A DNA stretch of 64,000 bases from Acidovorax sp. GBBC 1281 (GCF_028473645.1 NZ_CP097269.1:248001-312000), one strand, 5' to 3'; positions 25,704 through 34,566 are shown, counted from the stretch's first letter. The notes: generated from the letters alone by a model not told the origin. Translations and numbers: made by a program.

Positions 25704-26530
25704 CCGATCCCGTGGACCGCTTGGCCGGCCACTCCCTTGCTCCCCACGCCGTCTCCCGCCTGCGCACCGAGCGCCTGGCGCGCAGCTCCAAGCCGTTCCT
25801 CGCCCGGGGCGGCCCGCGCGGCGAGCGCTGCCCCGGCTGCCGGCTGGTGCCCAGCCACTGCCTGTGCGCCGTGCGGCCCCAGGTCGCCACCCAGGCCGGC
25901 ATGTGCCTGCTGATGGCCGACATCGAGCCGCTCAAGCCCAGCAACACGGGCTGGCTGATCGCCGACGTCGTGCCGGACACCTTCGCCTTCGGCTGGGCGC
26001 GCACGGTGGTGGACCCGGCCCTGCTGGCGCTGCTGCGCGACCCGCAGTGGCAGCCGTATGTGGTGTTTCCTGGCGAGTTCGCGGAGCCTTCGCGGGTGGT
26101 GACCCGGGTGGAGCCAACAGAGGTTCCTGCGCAGGGCATGCCGCCGCCGCAGCCCCGACGCCCGCTGTTCGTGCTGCTGGACGCCACCTGGACCGAGGCG
26201 CGCAAGATGTTCAGGAAGAGCCCTTACCTGAACCACCTGCCGGTGCTCAGCCTGCAGCCCGAGCAGCTGTCGCGCTACCGGCTGCGCCGGTCCCAACGCG
26301 ACGAGCATTTCTGCACCTCCGAGGTGGCGGCGATCTGCCTTGAACTGGCGGGCGAGTCGCATGCGGCGCAGACACTGGAGGCCTATCTCGACGTGTTCAC
26401 CCACCACTACCTGCAGGCCAAGCACCAATTGCCGGTGGAGATGGACGGCGAGGCGCACCGCCGGTTGCGGGCCGTTCGGACGCCGGCGCCGGGCGCTGAG
26501 GCACCAGGAGCTGCGCGGCTGGATGGATAG
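25700..26530 (+). CDS. tapT: DTW domain tRNA-uridine aminocarboxypropyltransferase
   Basis: A 276-residue DTW-domain protein; family members (TapT/YfiP) transfer the 3-amino-3-carboxypropyl group of SAM to tRNA uridine (acp3U). The zinc-binding N-terminus is CPGCRLVPSHCLC, MADIEPLKPSNTGWL is conserved, and the name motif appears as DATWTEARK. TTG at 25700 overlaps the HepT stop. Residues after about 250 form a low-complexity Ala/Pro tail. Specific tRNA substrate is inference from the family. Confidence 0.85.
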   Translation: MTDPVDRLAGHSLAPHAVSRLRTERLARSSKPFLARGGPRGERCPGCRLVPSHCLCAVRPQVATQAGMCLLMADIEPLKPSNTGWLIADVVPDTFAFGWARTVVDPALLALLRDPQWQPYVVFPGEFAEPSRVVTRVEPTEVPAQGMPPPQPRRPLFVLLDATWTEARKMFRKSPYLNHLPVLSLQPEQLSRYRLRRSQRDEHFCTSEVAAICLELAGESHAAQTLEAYLDVFTHHYLQAKHQLPVEMDGEAHRRLRAVRTPAPGAEAPGAARLDG

Positions 26531-26601
26531 GACGCGGTGGGCTGGGCGGCGCGCTCTGGCACTCTGAAAGCCAGACGGCCCTCTGCTTCATCTCCTTCAC
26601 T

Positions 26602-27105
26602 TCACCGCTTGCAAACCTCGCAGTAGTAGAAGTAAACGTCTTCCTCCCGGCCCTTGACCACCGGCGACAGATAGCCCACGCCGCTGTCGGCCGCGAGCGA
26701 AAGGCGCACCTGCCGGCCGTCCTTGAATTGCACGTCCACGGGATCGCTGGTGCATTCCCCGAAGGATCCGTAATAGTTCATCACCGCCACCTGCGAGATG
26801 GGGATGGCCTGCCGCAGGAAGTTGCGCACATACCGCTCAGTGACGCGGGCCGGCGGCGGATCGGCCGTGCATGGCTTGCCTTCCGCATCGAAGAATCGCG
26901 CACCGGACAACGTGATGCGGCGCACCGGGCCGATGGCGTAGGCGCGGGCTTCCATTCGGCGGCGGTCTTCCTCCTGTTCAGTTGCTGCTGCGGCCTTCGA
27001 TGCCGAGCCCTGTGGTGGCGATGGGTCCATTGGCCCCGAATGGGCCAGGGCAACCCACGCCAGCCATGGCAGGGGGATGGTTCGCAGGGCGTTTTTCATG
27101 GTCAT
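26602..27105 (-). CDS. secreted protein with C-terminal CxxC, unknown (paralogue of the protein at 28572-29018)
   Basis: A 167-residue exported protein: hydrophobic N-terminus (PLPWLAWVALAHS) then a charged segment. It shares a pattern with the protein at 28572-29018: AYAIGPVRRI versus AYASQAIGRI, NYYGSFGEC versus NYLQSLDQGDC, RQVRLSLAADSGVGYL versus KGRLSLDNATGWGVL, and the end YFYYCEVC versus YYLYCEAC. I do not recognise a named family. Since the second copy is coupled to an amidase gene, this one could be an orphan immunity protein; that is inference. Confidence 0.72.
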   Translation of the reverse strand: MTMKNALRTIPLPWLAWVALAHSGPMDPSPPQGSASKAAAATEQEEDRRRMEARAYAIGPVRRITLSGARFFDAEGKPCTADPPPARVTERYVRNFLRQAIPISQVAVMNYYGSFGECTSDPVDVQFKDGRQVRLSLAADSGVGYLSPVVKGREEDVYFYYCEVCKR

Positions 27106-27169
27106 CGGTCGTTCCTGTTTCGAATCGGGCTTTTGCCCTGGCGATGGCTGGTTGGGGCTGTCCGGCGCA

Positions 27170-27778
27170 TCAGCCCTGGTTTCTCACCCCCGCCGTGAAC
27201 GGCCGGCTCAAGAACCGCGAACCCTTCTCCCCGAACCGCCAGGGCACGTCCACCGCCTTGGAGATGCCAATGCGCGGCCCGGCGATCACGTCGGGCGCCG
27301 GGCCGCGCGGCGAAGGCTGCAGCAGCGCGAACGGCGGCAGGTGCAGGGACTCGCCGTCCAGGCGTGCGTCGATGCCCAGCGCCTGCGCCAGCCGTCCGGG
27401 GCCGGCGCACAGCAGCCGGGCGTCCTGCAGGCCGCGCCGTTCGCGCATGGTGTCCAGTCCGTGGGTGGGCTCGATGGCCCGCAGCAGCACGCCGGCGCCA
27501 TGGCCCGCTTCGCGGCACACGGTATTGACGCACCAGTGCAGGCCGTAGGAGCGGTACACGTAGGCGCAGCCCGGCGGGCCGAACATGGCCGCGTTGCGGG
27601 CCGTGGGGCCACCGAAGGTGTGCGAGGCCGGGTCGGTCTGGTCGTAGGCCTCGGTTTCCACGATGCGGCCGCCCACGCCGTCGACCAGCAGCGTCACGCC
27701 GATGAGCCAGCGTGCCACCTCGTGCGCTGGGGCGGTGAAGTCGATGTCGGCAAGGGTCAGGGGCAGGTCGTGGGGCAT
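27170..27778 (-). CDS. mpg: DNA-3-methyladenine glycosylase (AAG/MPG family)
   Basis: A 202-residue alkyladenine DNA glycosylase that removes alkylated purines in base-excision repair. The hallmark GRIVETEAYDQTDPASH carries the catalytic Glu, MFGPPGCAYVYRSYG and LLRAIEP follow, and CAGPGRLAQALGID is the conserved DNA-binding segment. Size matches the bacterial family. Start ATG at 27778. It sits between the two paralogous secreted proteins on the same strand but has no evident functional link to them. Confidence 0.93.
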   Translation of the reverse strand: MPHDLPLTLADIDFTAPAHEVARWLIGVTLLVDGVGGRIVETEAYDQTDPASHTFGGPTARNAAMFGPPGCAYVYRSYGLHWCVNTVCREAGHGAGVLLRAIEPTHGLDTMRERRGLQDARLLCAGPGRLAQALGIDARLDGESLHLPPFALLQPSPRGPAPDVIAGPRIGISKAVDVPWRFGEKGSRFLSRPFTAGVRNQG

Positions 27779-27950
27779 GGGCGTGATGCTAAGACCCGCA
27801 GCGGCCGGCCACGGCCGGGCCCTGCGGCATGGGTGCGGGACGCCACGGCGATACTGGCGGGCCGACCGCACCCGCCAGGCCGGCGTTCTGCCGGGTCCAG
27901 TGTCTCCCCTTGTTTCTTCAACCAACGAACCCGACCACGAAGGCATGCCC

Positions 27951-28523
27951 ATGAATTTTCCGTCCCACCGATGGCTCCGCGCCGGCTTCGCGCTGGTCCT
28001 CGCCTGCCTGCTGGCCAGCTCCCCCTGGGCGGCCGAACTGAGCGCCAAGCGGCAGGCGCTGCTGATGTCCATGTTCAAGGAAGACGCCGTGCTCACCGAG
28101 CAGGTGCACCGCGACTTCTGGGCGGGCGTGGATGTCTCCGACGCTGCCGCCAACGAGGCCGCGCAGGACCGCCTGGCCGCGGCCATGCGCAATTCGATCG
28201 AGTACGAGCGCGCGACGGCACTGAGCTACCAGGCCAGCATGAAGCAGCGCAAGCCCGTGGTGAATCCGCGCTACGAGGCGGCCCTGAAGGACCGGCTGGC
28301 CATGCTGAAGGCGCGCAACCTGGCGCCCGACGACGTGCTGGCCAAGGACAAGGCGTTTCGCGCCTCGCTGGTGCCGATCTCGCGCGGCAAGCCGTTCGAG
28401 GCCGATGGCAAGCGCATCGTGATGACGCCCGCTCTGGTGGATGCGGCATTGCAGCGCGTGGAGGCTTCGCACCAGCGGCTGGAGCGTTTGCTCAATCCGG
28501 TGTGGGCCGGCGCCGGGGGCTGA
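27951..28523 (+). CDS. secreted protein of unknown function
   Basis: A 190-residue protein with a clear signal peptide (LRAGFALVLACLLASSPWAA, cleavage after an Ala pair). The mature part is helical and charged, with LSAKRQALLMSMFKEDAV and PALVDAALQRVEASHQRLERLL. I do not recognise a family. Two in-frame ATGs (27945, 27951) are possible; 27951 has an AAGG about nine bases upstream. It stands alone, divergent from mpg. Confidence 0.7.
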   Translation: MNFPSHRWLRAGFALVLACLLASSPWAAELSAKRQALLMSMFKEDAVLTEQVHRDFWAGVDVSDAAANEAAQDRLAAAMRNSIEYERATALSYQASMKQRKPVVNPRYEAALKDRLAMLKARNLAPDDVLAKDKAFRASLVPISRGKPFEADGKRIVMTPALVDAALQRVEASHQRLERLLNPVWAGAGG

Positions 28524-28571
28524 CACGGCCCGCCTTGCGGTGCAGCTAATGCACAGAGGCTGGAGGCCTGT

Positions 28572-29018
28572 TCACTTGACGGAAGGAAAGGTGAAGTCTG
28601 CGCCCATGAGCCCTTCACAGGCCTCGCAGTAGAGGTAGTACGTGGTCTGGTGGATCTGCAGCACGCCCCAGCCCGTCGCGTTGTCCAGCGACAGCCGGCC
28701 TTTTTTCCGGTTCGGCAGTTGCAGTTGCGCTTCGGCCTGGCAGTCGCCCTGGTCCAGACTCTGGAGGTAGTTGTACCGGGCGCTTCGGACGGCATGCTGC
28801 CAAAAATAGGCCACCCGGCGGGTGTCGATGGAAAGGTTTTCGCAGTTCGTATCCCCGCCTTGCACGCTTTTGGCCGAGCCGTTGGTGATGTGAATGTTGG
28901 CAATGCGGCCAATGGCTTGGGACGCATAGGCAGAGGCGGGGACAGGCGTGGTGGCCCACGACACAGTTGCTCCGCTCAAACCCAGTAACAGCGTCAAGGT
29001 GATTTTGGTCATCGCCAT
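28572..29018 (-). CDS. secreted protein, candidate immunity protein for the adjacent amidase
   Basis: A 148-residue protein with a signal peptide (LTLLLGLSGATVSWA) and a conserved end YYLYCEAC. It is a distant paralogue of the protein at 26602-27105. Its second ATG (29012) overlaps the TGA of the amidase gene (ATGA) and the first (29018) lies within it, so translation is coupled to the amidase. A periplasmic partner coupled to a peptidoglycan amidase is the usual effector/immunity arrangement; the assignment is inference. The gene itself is intact, although the upstream amidase is cut by an IS. Confidence 0.72.
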   Translation of the reverse strand: MAMTKITLTLLLGLSGATVSWATTPVPASAYASQAIGRIANIHITNGSAKSVQGGDTNCENLSIDTRRVAYFWQHAVRSARYNYLQSLDQGDCQAEAQLQLPNRKKGRLSLDNATGWGVLQIHQTTYYLYCEACEGLMGADFTFPSVK

Positions 29019-29620
29019 ACCGCTGTCGAAGCTTCCGTGGTGTTTTTGTAGCTCACATCCGGATGTCGATGAATTTCTGTTTTAGGGATCACGAGCGTCT
29101 GGGTCAATTCATCGACGAGGTATTGCAGTGCGATCTGCTGTGCACCGGTCAGCGTTTCGTAGATGGAGTGATCGTTAATGAACCGCTCTCTCTTTTCCTG
29201 CGGCAACCCGAGAGGAAGCGGTTTGTTTGCCGGCAGCACAGCGCGGCCCACAATTTCGATTCCAATGCTGTCTGTATTCGAAGGGAATCGTGCAGGTACT
29301 GCCTTTGATTTCTCTGTCTTGTGGATACCCTCGTAGTTCTGACTGCTGAGTAACTTTACTTCAGAGGGTGCGCAATTTTTTTCCACGATGCACCGTGCTT
29401 TCAAACGACCGACGTGGTTGGTGGCAAACAGCAGCGAGGCAGTCTGGTAGATCACACCTGTTTTAGCGATCAGAAAGTGGGCTCCATTTGCTTTGGGTTG
29501 CCGATAACTATTGAACACAGCGCGTTCGTTATCGGTGTTGGTCTGATGAACAATGATGCCGTTCACCTTGTCCATTCGGCCACGCTCGATGCCGATGGCC
29601 CTGTGGGCAATGATCTTTGC

Positions 29621-29629
29621 ATCGCCAAT
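29621..29629. repeat. 9-bp target site duplication, left copy (IS copy B)
   Basis: ATCGCCAAT, identical to 30683-30691. Confidence 0.92.
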
Positions 29630-30682
29630 GGCTTTGTTGCACAAAGCGATGCAGCTCGCTGGTAGTCTGACCAGATGAGTGAAGGCAAGAAGATGCGGAC
29701 CCGCTACCGCACGACAAACTGGGCACAGTACAACGCGGCATTGAAGGCCCGTGGATCGCTGACGATGTGGCTGGATAGGGGGATGCAGTGGCTGGCTGAG
29801 CCCAAAGGCAAACGCGGTCGCAACCAAACGTTCTCGGATGCCGCGATCCAGTTCTGTCTGAGCATCAAGTGCCTGTTTGGTCAGCCCCTTCGCCAAGCGC
29901 TTGGCATGGTCCAAAGCCTGCTCAAGCTGGCTGGGGTGAACTGGCCGGTCCCTGACTTCAGCACGGTCTGTCGGCGCCAAAAGGATCTGCAAGTCCAACT
30001 GAACTACCAGCCGAGGAGCTCACCGCTGCACCTGCTGGTGGACAGCACAGGCATTAAGTTCCTGGGAGAAGGTGAATGCAAGCGCAAAAGGCACGGGGCC
30101 GAATACCGGCGCGAATGGCGTAAGGTTCATTTGGGCATCGATGCTCAGACACTGGAGATCCGGGCCATCGAGGTCACCAGCAACGCCATTGGAGATGCGC
30201 CCATGCTGCCGCAGTTGCTGGCGCAAATTGAGGTCGATGAGCCCATCGCCAGTGTCAGTGTCAGTGCTGACGGAGCTTATGACACGCGGGCCTGTCTGGA
30301 CACCATTGCCAGACGAGGTGCACAGGCCGTGATCCCGCCACGCAAGAACGCCAGTTTCTGGAAACGGGCCAGTCCCGGGTCAGCCAGCCGTAACGAAGCC
30401 GTACGGGCCTGCAGGCGCCTGGGCTGGCGTATCTGGAAGAGCTGGAGCGGCTACCACCGGCGCAGCCTGGTGGAGACCAAGATGCACTGCTTCAAGCGCT
30501 TGGGCGAGCGGGTCATGGCACGAACGTTTGAGCGTCAGGTGGTTGAGCTGCATGTCCGAGTTGCGCTGCTGAACCGGTTCAGCCAGCTTGGACGGCCTGA
30601 AACCGTCGCGGTGGCGGCTGTGGCATGAGTGCGCCTGGGGCTGGGGTCATAACGCGCTCGATTCGGTTTGTGCAACAAAGCC
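29630..30682 (+). mobile_element. IS5-family (IS903-like) insertion sequence, copy B, 1053 bp
   Basis: Both ends read GGCTTTGTTGCACAAA inward, and the element is flanked by the 9-bp direct repeat ATCGCCAAT. It carries one transposase on the plus strand, opposite to the amidase it interrupts. Its terminal repeats match those of copy A; the transposases are clearly homologous but differ at many positions, so the two are related elements and not a recent duplicate of each other. Confidence 0.93.
29675..30628 (+). CDS. IS5 family transposase (copy B)
   Basis: A 317-residue DDE transposase with the catalytic segments LLVDSTGIKFLG, SADGAYDTRACLD and SLVETKMHCFKRLG. It has an extra Val-Ser pair (SVSVSADG) relative to copy A. 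The frame is intact from start to stop, so transposition activity is plausible. Confidence 0.93.
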   Translation: MSEGKKMRTRYRTTNWAQYNAALKARGSLTMWLDRGMQWLAEPKGKRGRNQTFSDAAIQFCLSIKCLFGQPLRQALGMVQSLLKLAGVNWPVPDFSTVCRRQKDLQVQLNYQPRSSPLHLLVDSTGIKFLGEGECKRKRHGAEYRREWRKVHLGIDAQTLEIRAIEVTSNAIGDAPMLPQLLAQIEVDEPIASVSVSADGAYDTRACLDTIARRGAQAVIPPRKNASFWKRASPGSASRNEAVRACRRLGWRIWKSWSGYHRRSLVETKMHCFKRLGERVMARTFERQVVELHVRVALLNRFSQLGRPETVAVAAVA

Positions 30683-30691
30683 ATCGCCAAT
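30683..30691. repeat. 9-bp target site duplication, right copy (IS copy B)
   Basis: ATCGCCAAT, identical to 29621-29629. It also encodes codons 11-13 of the interrupted amidase on the minus strand. Confidence 0.92.
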
Positions 30692-30904
30692 GACAATTCC
30701 CTCGTTATTCACATTCAGCATTTATCCTCCCGTATCGGGGAGGGAATGTACTGCGCAAGTGAAATGGTTTTCGTGAAAAATCGTTAACGCGGCTGTATTG
30801 CGCTAGATGTGGAGGTATGTGGTGCTGATGCCATCACTGCACGCATGCTGTGAGCTGCTCAGGCTTGCTCGCAGCTATTCATCCCATGCGCGCAAAATGC
30901 CCCG

Positions 30905-31780
30905 ATGAAAGCTCCCCCCAGACTCCAGTCCCTCATCGAGGAAGGCCTCATCGACACCGTGGTGCGCCAGCTCATGAGCGGCAAGGAAGCCATGGTGTAC
31001 GTGGTGCGCTGCGGCGACGAAACGCGCTGCGCCAAGATCTACAAGGAGGCCACGCACCGCAGCTTCCGGCAGGCGGTGGACTACACCGAGAACCGCCGGG
31101 TCAAGAACTCCCGCTCGGCCCGTGCGATGGCCAAGGGCAGCAAGTTCGGCCGGCAAGCGCAGGAGGCCGCGTGGCAGAGCGCCGAGGTCGATGCGCTCTA
31201 CCGCCTGGCGGCCGCCGGCGTGCGGGTGCCGCAGCCGTTCAACTTCCACGAGGGCGTGCTGCTCATGGAGCTGGTGACCGACGCGCACGGCGATGCGGCG
31301 CCGCGACTGAACGACGTGGCGTTCACGCCCGAGCAGGCCCGGGCGCACCATGCCACGCTGATCGCCGAGGTGGTGCGCATGCTGTGCGCGGGCGTGGTGC
31401 ACGGGGACTTGTCCGAGTTCAACATCCTGCTCGCCCACCTGCCTGGCGCCGGTGCGGACGAAGGTGCCGAGGGCCCGGTCATCATCGACCTGCCCCAGGC
31501 CGTGGATGCGGCGGGCAACAACCATGCGCCACGCATGCTGCTGCGCGACGTGGCCAACCTGCGCGATTTCTTCGGCCAGTTCGCGCCCGAGTTGCGGGCC
31601 ACCGAATACGGCCCCGAGATCTGGACCCTGTACCAGAGCGGCCAACTCACGAACGAGACCCCGCTCACCGGCCGCTACGAGCGCCGCCATGCGGATGTGG
31701 ACCTGCAGGCGGTGATGCGCGAGATCGACGATGCGCGGGCCGAGGATGCGGCGCGCCGGCTGCGCATGGCGGGCGGGTAG
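30905..31780 (+). CDS. RIO-type serine protein kinase (PA4780-like)
   Basis: A 291-residue RIO1-like kinase. An N-terminal helical segment precedes GKEAMVYVVRCGDETRCAKIYKEA with the ATP-binding Lys, the catalytic loop is VHGDLSEFNILL, and the metal-binding DFG equivalent is IIDLPQAVD. The flexible loop KNSRSARAMAKGSKFGR is typical of RIO1. Family members of bacterial type have been described as PA4780-like kinases; substrates are unknown. It stands alone. Confidence 0.9.
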   Translation: MKAPPRLQSLIEEGLIDTVVRQLMSGKEAMVYVVRCGDETRCAKIYKEATHRSFRQAVDYTENRRVKNSRSARAMAKGSKFGRQAQEAAWQSAEVDALYRLAAAGVRVPQPFNFHEGVLLMELVTDAHGDAAPRLNDVAFTPEQARAHHATLIAEVVRMLCAGVVHGDLSEFNILLAHLPGAGADEGAEGPVIIDLPQAVDAAGNNHAPRMLLRDVANLRDFFGQFAPELRATEYGPEIWTLYQSGQLTNETPLTGRYERRHADVDLQAVMREIDDARAEDAARRLRMAGG

Positions 31781-31972
31781 CGGCAAGGGCGCGCGCGGGG
31801 CGGGGCTCACAAACCTTCACAAAACAGGCGCACGCGCACGGGGGTTGCCCTGCAAAATCGTCGACCGGGCGAAATGGCCGGACCTCCCAGGCGCGCGCCG
31901 CCGTGGGGGCCGCCGCCGAGCCCGCGCACGGCCCTGCCGTGCCTTGGCGATGACACCACCGGAGCCGCACCC

Positions 31973-32311
31973 ATGAACCCAGCCACCTGCGCGATCTGCG
32001 GCCAGCCCCTGGACGATGCGGCCGAGGGCGCCTACGGCGACTGGGTCGCCTTTGCCGACCACGACAACCACACACTGCCCGAGCCTGGAAGCCGGGCGCC
32101 CGGTCTGGCCTATTTTTGTGCGGAGCACCTGGCCCTGGCCCGTGAGCGCGCCGCATGGCGTTGCCACGATGCGGTGCAGGCCCTTCGCCTGCATGCCGGC
32201 GCGCAGGCTGCAAGCGCGCCGCAGGCCCTGTCCGCCCCGGCGCCGCTGGCCGGGGCTGCGGAGGCTGACCTCGCCCCGCAGTCGCCCTGGTGGCAACGCT
32301 GGTGGGGCTGA
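31973..32311 (+). CDS. small protein with zinc-ribbon-like CAIC motif
   Basis: A 112-residue cytoplasmic protein. CAICGQPL near the start and FCAEH near 50 could form one zinc site, followed by an Ala/Pro-rich tail ending SPWWQRWWG. No family is recognised. ATG at 31973 fits; a preceding in-frame extension has no homology. Coding status rests on frame, motif and codon usage. Confidence 0.6.
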   Translation: MNPATCAICGQPLDDAAEGAYGDWVAFADHDNHTLPEPGSRAPGLAYFCAEHLALARERAAWRCHDAVQALRLHAGAQAASAPQALSAPAPLAGAAEADLAPQSPWWQRWWG

Positions 32312-32441
32312 CGTGCGGGCCGGGGCCATGGGGCCGGCCGGTGCCCGCCTGCGCCGCCGCCCGGGAACTGATCGGCCTGCCCGGGGTCAGTCACTGCCGT
32401 TGCCGGTCTTTTCTTTTCCGCACATGAGGGTGTCCGCCACG

Positions 32442-33053
32442 ATGGTTGCTTTCCGTTCGATTCCGCACCCCGCGCACTCCAAGCACTCCGCAGCACTCCG
32501 TAGCGTTTTCCGGGCCGTCTGCGCCGCGCTCGCCCTGGCGGCCTGCGCCGTGGCGCCCCAGGCCTGGGCGCAGAGCTACACGATCTCCGCCGAGCAGATG
32601 CAGGGCGCCGTGGCCGAGAAGTTTCCGCGCCGCTATGCGCTGGGCGGCCTGATGAACCTGGATGTGCAGGCGCCCCGGCTGCGGCTGCTGCCGCAGCAGA
32701 ACCGGCTGAACGCCGACATGGACGTGACCGCCTCGGGCCCGCTGCTGCAGCGCCGCTACGCCGGCGCTTTCGATGTGGACTTCGCGCTGCGCTACGAGCC
32801 GTCGGACCGCACGATCCGCGCGCACCAGTTGCATGTGAACGCGCTGCGCCTGGAGGGGCTGCAGCCCCAGGCCGCGGAAATGCTCGACATCTATGGCCCG
32901 CAGCTGGCCCAGCAGACGCTGAGCGAGGTGGTGCTGCACCAGCTGCGGCCGCAGGACCTGGCCGTGCCGGATGGCCTGGGCATGCAGCCGAGCAGCATCA
33001 CGGTGACGGACAAGGGGCTGGTCGTGCGCTTCGAGCCCAAGGCCGCACCTTAG
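32442..33053 (+). CDS. DUF1439 family exported protein
   Basis: About 203 residues. A long N-terminal region ends in a signal peptide (AVCAALALAACAVAPQAWAQ), and the mature domain starts SYTISAEQMQGAVAEKFPRRY, the typical beginning of DUF1439 (YceB-like) lipoprotein/lipid-binding folds. LACAV could be a lipobox but the sequence AWA-Q also fits ordinary cleavage. ATG 32442 has a GAGGG upstream; ATG 32424 is an alternative. Function unknown. Confidence 0.78.
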   Translation: MVAFRSIPHPAHSKHSAALRSVFRAVCAALALAACAVAPQAWAQSYTISAEQMQGAVAEKFPRRYALGGLMNLDVQAPRLRLLPQQNRLNADMDVTASGPLLQRRYAGAFDVDFALRYEPSDRTIRAHQLHVNALRLEGLQPQAAEMLDIYGPQLAQQTLSEVVLHQLRPQDLAVPDGLGMQPSSITVTDKGLVVRFEPKAAP

Positions 33054-33423
33054 AAAGGAACGTGTTCACCGATTTTTCGGGGATGGCTCTTCTATCCGCG
33101 AGGCCAGTGCCTTTCCGGGCGGTTTGGCGCGTTACCGTGTTTGCACGCAAGCCCCCTGCCATTGGCGGCGCACCGCGCCTTGCATCCCACGTTGGAGAGG
33201 TTCTGAGCGTCGGGCCCGGCGTGCCGCAGGGCAGGTGCGGCATGGTCCTACCCCGGTCCGGCCCGGCGTTTTTTACGATGGGCTTTTTCCGGCGCGGCCA
33301 CGCAGCGCCGTTGCGCACGGCACCGCCGCGCTCGCCAGGGGCCACCGGCCCCTTCCGCCCCATTCCTTTCATGCCACCGGCGGCGCCTCGCGCGCGGCCC
33401 GGTCCTTCTTTTCAAGGAGCTCC
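33054..33423. other. 370-bp intergenic stretch
   Basis: I see no gene that can be supported. The right end contains AAGGAG at 33414-33419, the ribosome-binding site of the downstream channel gene, so the promoter of that gene probably lies here. Confidence 0.5.
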
Positions 33424-34566
33424 ATGAACACGCCATCCTTCACCTCGTGGTTCCAGACCGAAACGCTCTGGGGCCTGTCCCTGGTCAGCCTGGCGCTGGC
33501 GCTGGCCGCCGCGCTGGGCGCGTACCTGGCCATGTCGCTGCTGCTGGGCGTGGCCGTGCGGCGTGCGCGGCGCCTGGCCGAAGCACAGGGCGGCAGCCAC
33601 CGCACGGCGGGCGTGGTGTACGAGTTGCTGGCCGGCACCAGCCGGCTGCTGGTGTTCGTGGCGGCCGTGCTGGTGGGCGTGGGCATGCTCGATCTGCCGG
33701 GCCGCTGGGCCACGCGCGTGGGGCAGCTGTGGTTCCTGGCGCTGGCGCTGCAGGTGGGGCTGTGGGGCACACGCGCGGTGGCCCTGGGGATCGCGCGCTA
33801 CCGCATGCACCACGGCCTGGCCGCCGCGGGCGACGCGGCGCCGTTCAGCGCGTCGGCCACGCTGCTGTCCTGGGGGCTGCGCACGCTGCTGTGGGCCACG
33901 GTGCTGCTGGCCATGCTGTCCAACCTGGGGGTGAACATCACGGCGTTCGTGGCCAGCCTCGGGGTGGGCGGCATCGCGGTGGCGCTGGCGGTGCAGAGCA
34001 TCCTGGGCGATCTGTTCGCCTCGCTGGCGATCGCGGTGGACAAGCCGTTCGATGCGGGCGATTTCATCGTGGTGGGCGGCGTCGCGGGCACGGTGCAGCG
34101 CATCGGCCTCAAGACCACGCGCATCCGCAGCCTGGGCGGCGAGCAGGTGGTGATGAGCAACACCGACCTGCTCAAGCAGACCATCAACAACTACCGCTAC
34201 CTGCAGGAGCGGCGCATCGTGTTCCAGTTCCGCGTGCCCTACGGCACCACGGCCGAGCAGGCCGAGGCGGTGCCGCAGGCCGTGCGCCGCATCATCGAGG
34301 CCGAAGGCCAGGCGCGCTTCGACCGCGCGCACCTTCAGGGCTTCGTCGAGAACGGGCTGCAGTACGAGGTGGTCTACATCGTGCTGGACCCGGCCTACAA
34401 CGTGTACATGGACCTGCAGCAGCGCATCAACCTGTCGCTGATGCGCGAACTCGCCACGCTGGGCGTGGACTTCGCCGTGCCGGCGCGCACGGTGCAGCTG
34501 GCCGCGCCGGCGGGCGGGCCGCCGCCCGGGGGCTTTCTGCGCGTGCAGCAGCCGGCGACGGCCTGA
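33424..34566 (+). CDS. MscS-type mechanosensitive channel
   Basis: A 380-residue small-conductance channel protein of the inner membrane, releasing solutes on hypo-osmotic shock. Several N-terminal membrane segments (LSLVSLALALAAALGAYLAM and others) precede the pore helix NITAFVASLGVGGIAVALAV, then the beta domain with DKPFDAGDFIVVGGVAGTV and MSNTDLLKQTINNY. AAGGAG lies four bases before the ATG, and an upstream in-frame extension is thus excluded. The C-terminus ends in a Pro/Gly-rich tail. Confidence 0.92.
   Translation: MNTPSFTSWFQTETLWGLSLVSLALALAAALGAYLAMSLLLGVAVRRARRLAEAQGGSHRTAGVVYELLAGTSRLLVFVAAVLVGVGMLDLPGRWATRVGQLWFLALALQVGLWGTRAVALGIARYRMHHGLAAAGDAAPFSASATLLSWGLRTLLWATVLLAMLSNLGVNITAFVASLGVGGIAVALAVQSILGDLFASLAIAVDKPFDAGDFIVVGGVAGTVQRIGLKTTRIRSLGGEQVVMSNTDLLKQTINNYRYLQERRIVFQFRVPYGTTAEQAEAVPQAVRRIIEAEGQARFDRAHLQGFVENGLQYEVVYIVLDPAYNVYMDLQQRINLSLMRELATLGVDFAVPARTVQLAAPAGGPPPGGFLRVQQPATA

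Larger units (their letters stand above)
29009..30721 (-). pseudogene. N-acetylmuramoyl-L-alanine amidase (PGRP-like), interrupted by IS
   Basis: The gene starts at ATG 30721, preceded by GGGAGG, as MLNVNNEGIVIGD, is cut by the IS at 29630-30682, and resumes after the duplicated ATTGGCGAT codons with AKIIAHRAIG. The rejoined protein has about 220 residues with zinc amidase features: IIVHQT (His38), AHFLIAKTG, SIGIEIVG, and a C-terminal HRHPDVSYKN. Such amidases cleave the stem peptide from MurNAc and are often delivered as toxins. ATG at 29575 lies before the first ligand, so a product with the whole catalytic domain could still be started downstream. Base composition is AT-richer than the flanks. 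Confidence 0.85.

Noticed and set aside
29640-29998. N-terminal 120 residues of the open frame leading into the amidase
   Set aside because: This is the antisense strand of the IS transposase read through by chance; the true 5' end of the amidase is on the other side of the IS at 30721.
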